This document shows, one piece after another, positions 32,601 through 43,511 of a stretch of 64,000 nt of DNA. A model generated the notes under the pieces. That model was not told the DNA's origin, made no database searches, and saw nothing but the letters and a program-made list of their open reading frames with translations. Each line of letters starts with the position of its first letter. Positions within the stretch are counted from its first letter, which is position 1. The DNA lies in contig CACRXP010000225.1 of NCBI GenBank assembly GCA_902702965.1, positions 193,116 to 257,115 on the forward strand. Reading direction: 5' to 3'. The position numbers and the translations under genes were made by a program. The stretch comes from Spirometra erinaceieuropaei. Taxonomy: Eukaryota; Platyhelminthes; Cestoda; Diphyllobothriidea; Diphyllobothriidae.

Positions 32601-33103
32601 TCTAAATACAAACTTACCTTTTTAGGAAGCCAATAAAGAAAACTGAAAACCACAAAATATTCGCTGGTGTTTCAAGGACACCCTGCAACCCCTCGGGTTC
32701 CACCAACATTGATGATTGCGAAAATAAGTCCTCTTGTTACGCGGAAAATGGTATGCTTACGACTGCATCTGCCAAATCTAGTCTAATTCATTAGTAACCG
32801 ATCGGCATTTCAGCGTGTGACCTTAGGGAAAATTTTAATCCTGAGATTTCCTTGTCAATGAGCTTAAGAAAACTCCTTTTTGTTTTAATCAACCGAATCC
32901 CCATGGACTTAAAATCGAAAAAAATTTACATCGCGCACTCGTGGAACAGTTTCGGAACCCCCAACAAAAGGTTACGCATTAAACCTTGTGGGGTACTTCA
33001 TAGAACGTCTATTCTTGAAGGATATGTAATTCAAATGTACAAAGAGCTGACATTTTTAGCGTTATTATGCCTGTTTTTCACATTCACCCGGGGTTTTGCA
33101 TGT
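32601..33103. other. No gene recognised
   Basis: The open frame at 32852-33181 has no domain and its last third is the following MITE. Confidence 0.4.
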
Positions 33104-33104
33104 A

Positions 33105-34094
33105 TAGTAAGTGTGCTTACTCATAAAATGTTAACCGCAATTCGAAAATGCGTTTTCGCTTCGAAAAGGTTACTTCAGTAGGATTTTAAAATCAATCATT
33201 GTGCAGCATAATTCTATAATAATTCAGTTGCCTTGGGATGCCCGCTTTCGAACCAGCTTCTTTCCGGCCTCATGCAAAAACCACGCTACAAAAAATGACT
33301 ACTTAAGTAGCATGGATTATTCTCATTGATCTTCGATGCGCTTAAAAATTCTATATATTCTATGGAAAACACGCATAAACATATTCATTTTTTACTCATT
33401 CGGTAGAACATTACGTCTTCTTCCAATTTTGCACTCGAAGAAATGGAATAATTCTGTTTTAAAGAAGTTCCTAATAATGAGATTTTTAATACCGTGAAAT
33501 ATCGGTTGATAAAACATCGTATCTCTGCATTTAGTAATGTTGCTTGCCAAGTTTACAATATAGCTCAAATCCAGTGCTAAATTGTATGAAACCCATATGG
33601 TCTCCTCTTAATACCGTAGAGAAATAAATGGTTTTACGTACGCAGAAAATATACAATTTGTTGTTTGGAAACCCTGAAATGGCGTTAAGCGGCAGGTCGG
33701 GGTTTAAAATTATACGTGAATAGGAAATGATTTTAAAAACCGAATCATACCCTTCCTTCGAGTATAAAATTGGAAGAAGACGTAATGTTCCACCGAATGA
33801 GCAAAAGAATGAATATGTTCATGAGTGTTTTCCACCAAAAATAACTGAAGTTTTAAGGGCATCAAAAATCAACGAGAAAAATTCATGCTACGTACGTAGT
33901 TACTTTTTACAGAATGTGAGTTTTAAATGCGGTCGGTAAGAATTTCGTTCGTAAGTCGACATCCGGAGGTAACTGAATTATTATAGAGTTATGCCCTATG
34001 ATGATAAATTTTAAACCTCTTATTAAGTAATCTTTTCGAGACCAAAGCGTATTTCAGAATTTCGGTTAAAAGTTTATGAATTAGCACACCTACT
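33105..34094. mobile_element. Fold-back MITE (CAGT family), near full length
   Basis: Left end TAGTAAGTGTGCTTACTCAT and right end GAATTAGCACACCTACTATA, with full arms (CTTTCGAACCAGCTTCTTTC; AACATTACGTCTTCTTCCAA) and centre (AAACCCATATGGTCTCCTCT). The terminal C and G are mutated, leaving TAGT and ACTA. Length is about 990 bases. Confidence 0.85.
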
Positions 34095-35441
34095 ATATGT
34101 AGTTCTAAAACTTAGATTTTCTCACCTAACATGACATTTAAAGCTTTCGGCATTTCTTCTTTTCTTCAAAAATCGTCTTTTCCAAAAAACGTAATAATCT
34201 TGCATTGTTAACTAAGAGGTTTGGTCGATATATTTCGGTCGGTTTCCGAGTGATGAGAGATACGTGCTAAAATAGAGGCACATGTCATCCGTTAGGTTAC
34301 TTTCTGTATCCTCTGACTAATTTCTAGTCGAGTGCCAGCCGTCTGTTACTGCATGGATCGAGGGAGCCGTCATCGCCTAGATTGGTCATCCTTGCGGCTG
34401 CGTGACGCGTCACTCGCGATCGTTGACCTACGCGAATGGCGGTAAGGTCTGCCGCCTTCCGTCAGTGCAATTATCGTTTGTGCCAAATACCACCTACTGT
34501 CCGCGCTGCTATTTCGGTCTGCATCAGCGTATTGCCATGCGTAAAATTGCCGTACCCCCCCCTCAGATGGGTGTGTACGTAAGCTATGCTACACCGTGGA
34601 GAGGGCCAAGCAACGATTTCCGGACTTCCTATTTGTATGCTAGCCTGTCAGTGTCCCGTGACTGTGCGATTGCTCCATTGACCAATTGTGCTAGGATCTT
34701 CGAAGACGAATGTGTGTCCACTTTCGATGCCGTTCTATTACGATGAAAGGGTGTACATCCTTTCTATTGCCCCGAGGTGTTCGCATATGCGCGACGATGG
34801 TCGCAAATCGCTTTCTCCGACGTAGTTTAATTGACAAGACTAGCAATGAATACGAAAAACACGAGGAGGCAGAAAGTTGAAAGGTCTCCAAACCACGTTC
34901 CTGGGAATTGGAGTTGACATTCAATTGACTATTTATATTAAAGTCGGCTTCATTTTCCGTAAAATGGAATAAGGAATAGCAATTTTAGACAGCCCTCTAT
35001 AAAGACAAATTATTTTATGTGTACGTGAAAAGTAAATTTTTGGAAGCCACATTCTACCTATGAAATGACATTGGAGGAAGTATTTATGAATTCGGGATTT
35101 TTTTACAAGTTTCGATGCAAACAGTAAGATTGCTTTGGTCAGCATTCCTTATCAAACTCTTCCATTATTTTAAAATTTTGTCCAATCGAACGTCTAATTG
35201 GTTAACACAAGCAATTGCACCAATTAAGCTTCCATTCTAAACAGCAATAAAGGGAAATCAAACGGCTAACTCTTGGTCATTTTTAAGAAGCATCATGATT
35301 TAACATCATCAAAAATGGTTGCCTCCAAGGTTTCTCGAGAGGAAAAAGAGCTCTTTCGCTCGTATTTCATCATTTTCTGTCAGGGGCATTAGCCAGTCTC
35401 ATTGAAGACGAAATTATTTCTCAGTGACCACAGTAGGGAGA
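34095..35441. other. No gene confidently recognised
   Basis: A GC-richer block at 34350-34760 contains a 114-codon plus-strand frame (34402-34746) with no domain I know. The antisense frame 34691-34924 overlaps its end. 34118-34190 repeats a segment near 3108-3180. The rest is AT-rich. Confidence 0.4.
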
Positions 35442-35680
35442 GAGATGTTGAGCCTTGTCGGCCTTAACAAAAACCTGGTCATCGTGCCAGCGGACAAAGG
35501 GCGCGCCACAGTTGTACTGGACAGGACAGACTACCTTCAAAAAGCCAAAGGTTTACTGGAGGACCGACAGTAAACTTATCCGTCTCGGCCCCCCTGCTTG
35601 GCCTGTTGTTGAAAACCGTTCGCCTGAACTGCAATTCTGCTCTTCTGAGAAGAGTTTTCAAGGGACCGACTGTACATTAT
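35442..35680 (+). pseudogene. Penelope-like retroelement fragment
   Basis: The frame from 35445 reads MLSLVGLNKNLVIVPADKGR, then ATVVLDRTDYLQKAKGLLED, with a stop at 35571. The NLVIVPADKGRATVVLD.. DY motif is the signature just N-terminal to the RT domain of Penelope-like elements. After 35620 a second piece resembling a downstream block (AELQ/F.. LRRVFKG, in another frame) suggests that the catalytic RT was deleted. Penelope-like elements use a telomerase-related RT and, in most animals, a GIY-YIG endonuclease; a tail of the latter kind is at 44860-45240. The 35455-35970 frame in the other phase is a shadow. Confidence 0.8.
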
Positions 35681-35749
35681 CCTGCCATACAAGACTTCAG
35701 TTTAGAAAATGTCCTTTTGCTGTTTCTTCAAGGACCGCGGTAGATGACC

Positions 35750-35825
35750 CATCTCATAAGACATTAACCGGAATTCTAAAACTTGCTTTCGGCCAGAAAG
35801 GATTACCTAGGCAGGTTCTGGAATG
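35750..35825. mobile_element. Fold-back MITE terminal fragment
   Basis: CTCATAAGACATTAACCGGA, ATTCTAAAACTTGCTTTCGG and AGGATTACCTAGGCAGG match the first ~70 bases of the family's left arm. It ends where the SINE head begins. Confidence 0.6.
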
Positions 35826-36030
35826 GTGTTGGACTTCTAACGAAGGAGTCGCGGGATCGAACCCCAGGTTCGCCACACCTCGGGATTGGGTATTACTCGC
35901 TGACAACGCCTTTTCTGGCTTGTTAGCCACGTATCACAGGCTCTGCGCATACGACAAGGTTCTAGACTGAGTCCCATGACACAACTGGACGAATGAATTC
36001 CGTACAACAATGGGTGAGCGCCCCTACCAT
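35826..36030 (+). mobile_element. SINE (tRNA-Arg type), unit 1 of tandem pair
   Basis: Begins within the anticodon arm (GTTGGACTTCTAACGAAGGA), with B box GCGGGATCGAACCCC, core ACCTCGGGATTGGGTATTAC, an internal rearrangement, then tail landmarks ACGAATGAATTCCGTACAAC and GGTGAGCGCCCCTACCATT. Its tail runs directly into the head of unit 2. Confidence 0.75.
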
Positions 36031-36345
36031 TCTATGTAACCGACCGCAACCGACAGGACAACGAGCCCGTGGTTCAGAGATTGTGGGCATTGGACTTCTG
36101 GCCAACAGGTCGCGGAATCTAGACTCAGGTGTTCCACACCTCGGGGTTGGGTGTGACCGGCTAACGACGACTAATGAGCCAGAAATGGCCATTCCATTCT
36201 CCCCTGTCTTGGTCGCTAATGCTATTCTGCCATAATTACGCACTGCTATGTGGTTGCTGGCGGGGCTTGAGAGATTCCCAAGACACACAGGGATGAGTGA
36301 GTTGCGTAGCCCGATCGGTGAGCGCCCTTGTGCCATTAGGTGGGT
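36031..36345 (+). mobile_element. SINE (tRNA-Arg type), unit 2 of tandem pair
   Basis: Leader AACCGACAGGACAACGAGCC, A-box region CGTGGTTCAGAGATTG, anticodon region ATTGGACTTCTGGCCAAC, an altered B box (GGTCGCGGAATCTAGACTC), core GGGTTGGGTGTGACCGGC and CTAATGAGCCAGAAATGGCC, a hairpin region near 36255-36290, and tail GATCGGTGAGCGCCC. Essentially full length. Confidence 0.82.
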
Positions 36346-38243
36346 TTGTACTATTACTTATCTTGCAGCATAATCTAAGGATACAGTACTTCAGTCACGC
36401 AAGGATGCCAAAATTTGATTGCTCATCCTTTTGACTGCATGTAAAAATCACACTCGTCAAAAAAGTCTTGATTTTTATGCATTTTCTCATTCTTTGTTTG
36501 CTGTCGTCATAAATTCAAACACATTATATAGAATACAGTAGTTGGGCTAACTCATGAAATGTCAACCGAAATTCCCAAAAACGCTTTCGATTCGAAAAGA
36601 TTAATTAACTTGTGTCGTAAAACTAATCAGTCTACAGAATACTTCTATAATATTTCAATTACCTCAGGATGCCGGTTTTCAAACGGACTTCCTTTTGCCT
36701 GTATGCCATAACTAACTTCTGCAAAAAATGACTACTTAAGTAACATGCATTTTTCCCATTCACTTTCGATGTCCTTAAAAATTAAACTATATTTCATAGA
36801 AAACATGCATAAAAATATTCATTAATTTGCTCTTCCGGTAGACAATTACGCCTTGGGCAATAGGATTCTCGAGGAAAGGGTGTTATTCGGTTTTTAAAAA
36901 CTCTTCCAATATCCGAACATTTTGAACCCGCTCTGTCGTTGCACTTGAATTCTGGGCTTCCAATCTACAAGCCGTTTTTTTTCGCGCACGGAGAACCGCA
37001 TATTTCTCTACAGTATTAAGAGGAGACCATATAGGGTTCATAAAATTTAGCAGTGGATTTTATCCATATTGTCAATTTTACAAACCACTTTGGTGAATTC
37101 AGAGACATGGCGTTTTATGAACTGCCACGTCAAGGTACTTAAAAATATCACAAATAGAAGCTTTTTAAAAAACCGATCTATGCCCCTTTCGAGCAAAAAT
37201 TTGAAGAAGGCGGGATTTTCTACCGAAAGAGCAAAAGGATAAATATTTTTATGCATGTTCTCCATAAAATATAATTGAATTTTTAAGGGCCTCGAAAATC
37301 AATGAGAAAAATGCATGATACATATATAGTCATTCTTTGCAGAGTTTAGTTTCTGCATGCAGCCAGAGGAAACTCCGCTCGAAAGCCGGCATCCTGAGGT
37401 AACTGAATTATTAAAGAATTATGCTGCAGGTTGATTAGTTTAACGACACTACTTAATTAATCTTTTCAAAACGAAAACGTATTTGAGAATTTCGATTGAC
37501 ATTTCATGAGTTAGTCCACCTACTGTATATGCACAAAATATCTTTTGTGCGCTCATTTCGCAGTCATTTATGTCATCTCCAAATTTTCGTCTTGGGATAA
37601 CAGTATTTTTTGGTTTAAAAATAATCGTAACTACTGACTTTTTCAAGGCCGTAAAACGCATAATCAGATATCATCGTGTCTATCCGTCTATTGATATTCA
37701 TTATAAAGTATACAATGTGGTCAATACCAATTACATAATTTTGCGAACTAAGCATAACATCTACCTAATAACTAAGGGAATGCATATTTTTCCTAAACTG
37801 AAACTGCAGAGCCTGTTGTTCGTAACCCCTCTAAACAGGTGAAACGGCAGGCGCGTTTAAAATTATTCGAGAATTGAAAGCATCTTAAAAATGGAAGATA
37901 CTCTTTCTTTGTGTGAAAAGACTGAAGAAGGTGTAACGCAATATGTAATGAGCACAAGAAAAACTACTCTTATTCGTTATTTATGAAATACGTGTGACTT
38001 TCTACTGACAGGGAAAATAGATGAAAAAGAATACTTCGTAAGAGGCCAGTTTTTAGCAAGTGGCTTTTTGCAGGTATCCGGAAAACGTGCAATCAAATGC
38101 AGAATCCCGACGTGGCTGGCGTCTCATGAGATTGTGCTGCTTGTTACTCAATGCTACATTGTTACCTACGTAATCCTTTCCTGTTTAAATAATATGTTCA
38201 CATTTATCGGTTCACGTTTAATGAGGTAAGCCATCTACTGCCT
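36346..38243. mobile_element. Older fold-back MITE, interrupted by a younger copy
   Basis: The left arm starts abruptly in TATCTTGCAGCATAATCTAA, and continues AGTCACGCAAGGATGCC and AAATTCAAACACATTATATA, where a complete MITE is inserted. It resumes TATGCACAAAATATCTTTTG, then centre (GATATTCATTATAAAGTATA; GAAACGGCAGGCGCG) and right arm (TTTTTGCAGGTATCCGGAAA; AATCCCGACGTGGCTG) to GAGGTAAGCCATCTACTG near 38243. Confidence 0.75.
36536..37525. mobile_element. Fold-back MITE nested in an older MITE (990 bp)
   Basis: TA|CAGTAGTTGGGCTAACTCA opens at 36536 and GAGTTAGTCCACCTACTG|TA closes at 37525. TA target duplication is exact on both sides. Complete arms and centre are present (AAGAGGAGACCATATAGGG; TCAGAGACATGGCGTTTTAT). 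Rejoining the flanks restores the older element's arm sequence. Confidence 0.92.
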
Positions 38244-38950
38244 TTTAATTTCTACTCAGTGGTCACTGGCATATATACATCGCAAAAATCTCCTTTGGGT
38301 GTATGTCCTTTTCTGTCTGAGATATGTTTAAAGGCCTAGCTCTACGATCTCCTAGTTTTCGAGATGTCGAGGCAAATTGCTTCCGCTACATGCGAAAAGA
38401 CTGGTTCCAGGGATTATCTGAAGCCTAGTCTACTCGTCCGCTGGAACAAGAACTACATTCTGGGTAAGCTTTATGGCATACGGACGCCAGACACCGATTA
38501 AAACTAGCAACCTACACACACATTGCGGGTAGACGTCATGGGTCGGTAGATCTCTAAGCATCCTCAGACCCCATGTGTTACTGTCTGTGATAATGGACTT
38601 CAGTGCGAATCCTGAACGTCAGACAAATACATTCCTGTTCCGTCGACTATGTTTGCTTCTTCTCAATTAAACTGCCTAGGAAAGCTCGAAACAAGCCTGA
38701 GCAGCAGGATTCGATGGTACTAAAACTTTTTGCGATTGCTCAACAACGGTTGCCTCTCGTTGCATAACGTGGAGGAAGTGTAAGGAGTTGACAGCAAGAT
38801 GAGTTTTTGCAGTCAGTGTGCAAACTGTAATAGCATTGCACGGAACATGGTCTAATCGATGATAGGAGCCACTAGATCAGGTTCTCACCATTTAATTCTC
38901 CTGACATGCCCTTCTGCCTTTTTGTCGAGTTTTGATCGACCCACTTTATT
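38244..38950. other. No gene recognised
   Basis: No open frame of note and no repeat landmarks seen. Base composition is intermediate. Confidence 0.4.
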
Positions 38951-38952
38951 TA

Positions 38953-39945
38953 CAGTGCGTGACCTATCTCATGAAATGTTGGCTGAAATTCTGAAATGCG
39001 TTTTCGATTAGGAAGGATTACTTGGTCGCGGTTGTGATACTGATTATCTTACGGTATACTCTTATAACATTTTGGACTCGGCAGGATGTCGGCTTTTAAA
39101 TGCATTTCTTTTCAATCTCCTGTAGAAAGCGTGCTCGGTATAAAATGACTACTTATGTAGCATGCATTTTTGCACTGATTTTTGGTGGTTTTGGAAATTC
39201 AAATATATTTTATAGAAAACATTAACAAAAATGTGCCTTCTTTTAGTCAATCAATAGAAAATCACGTCTTCTTTATATTTTATACTTAAGGAAGGAGTAT
39301 AATTAGGTTTTTAAAAAGTTGCTAATTATGAGACTTTTTAAGACCGCGATATGTCCATTCACATAGCATCTTACCTGGCCGTTTACCACTGCTCCTCATG
39401 AAATGTACAACATGGTCAGCATCCATTGCAAAATTTTATGGACCCTGTATGATATCTCTTTAACGACATTGAAAAATATGTGATTTTCTTTACGCGGAAC
39501 GCATGCACCTTGTAGAGTGTAATCACTAAGCGCTAATGTAACGAATGATCAGGCTTCAAATTTTTCGGCAATTGGAAAACTTTTTTCAAACCTAATTATA
39601 CTCCTTTCTTAAGTATAAAATATAAAGCTAACGTGATTCTCTATTGATTGACTAAAAGAAAGCACATTTTTGTTTGTGGTTTCTATAAAATATATTTGAA
39701 TTTCCAAGACCATCGAAAATCAATGGAAAAATGCATGCTACATAAGTAGTCATTTTATACCGAGCACGCTTTCTACAGGAGATTGAAAAGAAATGCATTT
39801 AAAAGCCGACATCCTGCCGAGTCCAAAATGTTATAAGAGTATACCGTAAGATAATCAGTATCACAACCGCGACCAAGTAATCCTTCCTAATCGAAAACGC
39901 ATTTCAGAATTTCAGCCAACATTTCATGAGATAGGTCACGCACTG
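38953..39945. mobile_element. Fold-back MITE, GTGAG-type subfamily, with identical outer arms (993 bp)
   Basis: TA|CAGTGCGTGACCTATCTCAT to ATGAGATAGGTCACGCACTG|TA. I compared the two ends base by base: 38951-39171 is the exact reverse complement of 39727-39947, with no mismatch. Arms continue inwards with scattered differences (TTTTTGGTGGTTTTGG versus TTTTCGATGGTCTTGG), and the centre carries AATCACTAAGCGCTAATGTA. It encodes no protein. The subfamily differs from the CAGTAGGTG type by the block GGTCGCGGTTGTGATACTGA. Confidence 0.95.
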
Positions 39946-39947
39946 TA

Positions 39948-40188
39948 TAAGGCACCGTGTTCCGAACCATGACCATACTGATCTCATATTGGTTTTCTGC
40001 ACAAATTTAACTTGCTGTGAACTCCTAACACGCTATATATGATATGTCGCAATGCATAGCCCTTGATAAGTCGTGGCGCGATTTCTGGGACCTTAAATCC
40101 TGTCAAATATGCTTGTTTTAAATTCATACCGGGAAAAAACGCTACAGTTCTTGCTGAACGTCTAGTCCAAAAAGGAAAAATCCATAAT
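39948..40188. other. Short spacer between two MITEs
   Basis: AT-rich sequence with no feature seen. Confidence 0.5.
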
Positions 40189-40190
40189 TA

Positions 40191-41180
40191 CAGTGAGTGA
40201 GCGATCTCATCAAATGTTAGCTGAAATTCTGAAATACGTTTTCGATTATGAAGGATTACTTGGTCGCGGTTGTGATATTAATTATTTTGCGGCATAATCT
40301 TGCCACATTTCGGACTTGGCAGGATGTCAGCTTTTGAATACACTGCTTTTCAATCTCCTGTAGAAACCGTGCTCGGTAAAAAATGACTGCTTAAGTAACA
40401 TGCATTTCCCCTTTGATTTTCAATGGTTTTGCAAATTCAAACATATTTTATAAAGACCACAAACAAAACTACGCTTTATTTCAGTCATTTAAGAGAGAAT
40501 AACGTCTTCTGCATATTTTTTACCCAAAGAAGGAATATACTTAGGCTTTAAAAAGGTTTTTGATTATGAGATATTTTAAGAACTCACAATGTCCATTCAC
40601 ATAGCATCGTACCTCTCCGTTTACCACAGCTTCTCATGAAATGTACAACATAGTCCGCATCCATTACAAAATTTTATGTACCCTGTATGGTATCTTTTTA
40701 AAGGATAAAAAATATTTGATTTTCTTTACACGGAACGCATGCACCTTGTATACTGAAACCACTAAGCTTTAATGTAACGACTGATCAGGCTGCAAATTAT
40801 TCGGCAATTAGAAAACTTTTATAAACCTGACTATTCTCCTTCTTTCAGTATAAAATATAAAGTTCACGCGATTCTATGCTAAATGACAGAAAGAAAGCAT
40901 ATTTTTGTTTATGGTGTCTACAAAATATATTTGAATATGCAAGACCATCGAAAATCAAAGGAAAATTGCATGCTAGTTAAGTAGTCACTTTTAACCAAGT
41001 ACGCTTTCTATGGATGATTAAAAAGCAGTCTATTCAGAAGCTGACATCCTGCTGAGTCCGAAATGTTATAAAATTGTGCCACAAGATAATCAGTATTATA
41101 ACCGCGACCAAATAATCCTTCCCAATCGAAAACGCATTTCAGAATTTCAGCCAACATTTCATGAGATCAGTCACTCACTG
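40191..41180. mobile_element. Fold-back MITE, GTGAG-type subfamily (990 bp)
   Basis: TA|CAGTGAGTGAGCGATCTCAT to CATGAGATCAGTCACTCACTG|TA. Same subfamily as 38953-39945, but its two arms differ from each other at roughly one base in eight, unlike its neighbour. Confidence 0.92.
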
Positions 41181-41182
41181 TA

Positions 41183-41994
41183 AGTCCTGAAACCGACTGA
41201 AACGCTCTGACAATGAGAAAGAATCAAGTTGATTTGGAAGGAATTAACTCAGTAAAGTGGGCGCTTGTTAGGACGGTTTTTTCTCGTAGTTTCAAAGATC
41301 CGATGTGCGTTAGTTTCCGCTCGAGTAAATTACGAGAGTTATCGAAAAGGAACTATGGTGACTCTGGCTTGTTCACCGTTTTCCTTTCTGATCCAAGCCA
41401 TAACAATTCATCAAGTTATCATTTTTCCCACAAAGATGGCCGCTCTGACGATTCGAGGTTTCCTTCCTCTTTTAGATGAAGTTTTACGCTAATCACTCCT
41501 GTGGGCGGCCACCTATATCCCTCCCATGCTATGTGATCAACTGATTTTTGGATCTCGTGTTCAACTGCGACATCAGTTGCTTTTAGTGCCTACCAGTGAT
41601 CTGACCTCCTTTCCGACCTCGGAAACACCTGCGTCGCCGTTGGACTGAAAGGGACCGTACGCACTTCTGTTCCACTTTCAGGTCAAGGCCTTGCTGTCAC
41701 CCCACGCCCCCCGTCCATCGAATAGCTGTGTGTGTGTGTGCGTGTATATGCGTGCGTTGGCTTTCTGCGTTGTTGGTTGGGCATGCGTAACTGGCTCGAT
41801 TGCCCTGCCTCGTTTTAACTTTATTTTCTGACCGTTCTTCTTGGTTGGACAGGCTTACAGTCACCCCTTCCCCTTTCCAAAACAGTCTTCAAGATTGCCT
41901 ATGATATTTGTTTCCTTATGTCGTCCATACCTGTCGCCTGCTCCTTCCTGCCCTTTTCAATCTGACGCCACCTTAAAGTGGGAGTAGAAAAGTA
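41183..41994. other. Pyrimidine-rich stretch with a GT run, no gene
   Basis: The open frame 41213-41479 has no domain. 41500-41990 is rich in C and T on the plus strand, with a GTGTGTGTGTGTGCGTGTAT run at about 41728. It may be a dispersed retroelement segment, but no second copy is in the window. Confidence 0.35.
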
Positions 41995-43511
41995 GTGTAC
42001 GGCAGATGTGCTATCCTATGAAATTTTGACTGAAATTATGAAAGGTGTTTATGATTCAAAAAACCACTTAAATGAAGTTGTAATAACACTTATTGTGTAG
42101 CATAATTCTTAGATACTTCGATAACGTCATAATATCGGCTTCATGAACTACACTGCATAAAAAAACGGCAACTTAAGTAGTATGGACCTCCCACGTTTAT
42201 TTCAGGTTCAAATATACAGTGAGTGACCGATCTCATGAAATGTTGGCTGAAATTCTGAAATGCGATTTCGATTAGGAAGGATTAATTGGTCGCGGTTGTA
42301 ATACTGATTATCTTAAGGCATACTTTTATAACATTTCGGACTCGGCGGGACGTTGCTTTTTAAATGCACTTCTTTTCAATGTCCTGTAGAAGGCGTACTT
42401 GGTAAAAAATGACTACTTAAGTAGCATGCATTTTCCCATTGATTTTCGATGGTCTTGGAAATTCAAATATATTTTATAGAAACCACGAGCAAAATATGCT
42501 TTCTTTTAGGTAATCAATAGAGAATCACGTCTTCTTTATATCGTACACTTAACAAAGAAGAATAATAAGGTTTTAAAAAAGTTTTATTATTGCCGAATAA
42601 TTTTGAGCCTGATCATTCGTTGCATTAGCGTTTAGTGATTTCACTCTACAAGGTGCATGCGTTCCGCGTAAAGAAAATCACATATTTTTCTATGTCATAA
42701 AAGAGATATTATACAGAGTCCATAAAATTTTGCAATGGATGCGGACCATGTTGTACATTTCATGAGGAGCAGTGGTAAATGGCCAGGTACGATGCTATGT
42801 GGATGGACATCTCGCGGTCTTAAAAAGTCTCATAATTAGAAACTTTTTAAAAACCTAATTATAAACGTGATTTTCTATTGATTACCTAAAAGAAAGCATA
42901 TTTGTGCTTATGGTTTCCATAAAATATATTTGAATTTCTAAGACCATCGAAAATCAAAAGGGAAATGCATGCTACTTAAGTAGTCATTTTTTGCCGAGTG
43001 CGCTTTCTACAGGACATTAAAAAGAAGTGCATTTAAAAGGCAACATCCTGCCAATTCCGAAATTTTATAAGAGTATGTCTTAAGATAATCAGTATTACAA
43101 CCGCCACCAAGTAATCCTTCCTAATCGAAAACGCACTTCAGAATTTCAGCCAACATTTCATGAGATCGGTTTTTCACTGTACTTGATAGGAGACATACAC
43201 AAAAGTAGTCCTCTTTGTACTCAGATGTTAGCAACTTACGTCTCCTTTACATATTTTCAATTCCCGAATAATTTTAAACCGGCCTGCCGTTACAGCTGCA
43301 AACAGGGGTTACAAACTACAAACTGTGTACTTTCTATGAGAGACAACTCGTAGATTTAAATGGGTGAGAAAGAAGACTCCATACTGGGCTTACAAAATTT
43401 TGTAGTGCTGACACGATGCAGCGTGGTTGGACATTTCGTGGTTGAGAATAACATTATAATATGAAACCTTTTAAAATCGAAAGATACAATTTTTTCAGGC
43501 ATAGAATTTAA
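41995..43511. mobile_element. Older fold-back MITE interrupted by a younger copy
   Basis: The left arm is GATGTGCTATCCTATGAAAT, GACTGAAATTATGAAAGG and AACGTCATAATATCGGCTTC, up to TTCAGGTTCAAATATA (42216), then the insertion. It resumes TACTTGATAGGAGACATACA, AACTTACGTCTCCTTTAC, then centre AACCGGCCTGCCGTTACAGC to AAAAAAGACGTAC near 43511. The second arm is lost where the next copy begins. Confidence 0.7.
42217..43179. mobile_element. Fold-back MITE, GTGAG-type subfamily, nested (963 bp)
   Basis: TA|CAGTGAGTGACCGATCTCAT to CATGAGATCGGTTTTTCACTG|TA, with arms of the GGTCGCGGTTGTAATACTGA type. Insertion is at a TA within the older element at 41995-43511. Confidence 0.92.

Noticed and set aside
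34402..34746. 114-codon host gene
   Set aside because: No domain, low-quality composition, overlapping antisense frame, no signal or splice context.
14678..43179. CRISPR-like or satellite array
   Set aside because: The recurring sequence is dispersed, ~1 kb long, palindromic and bounded by TA/CAGT ends. There are no short direct repeats with uniform spacers.
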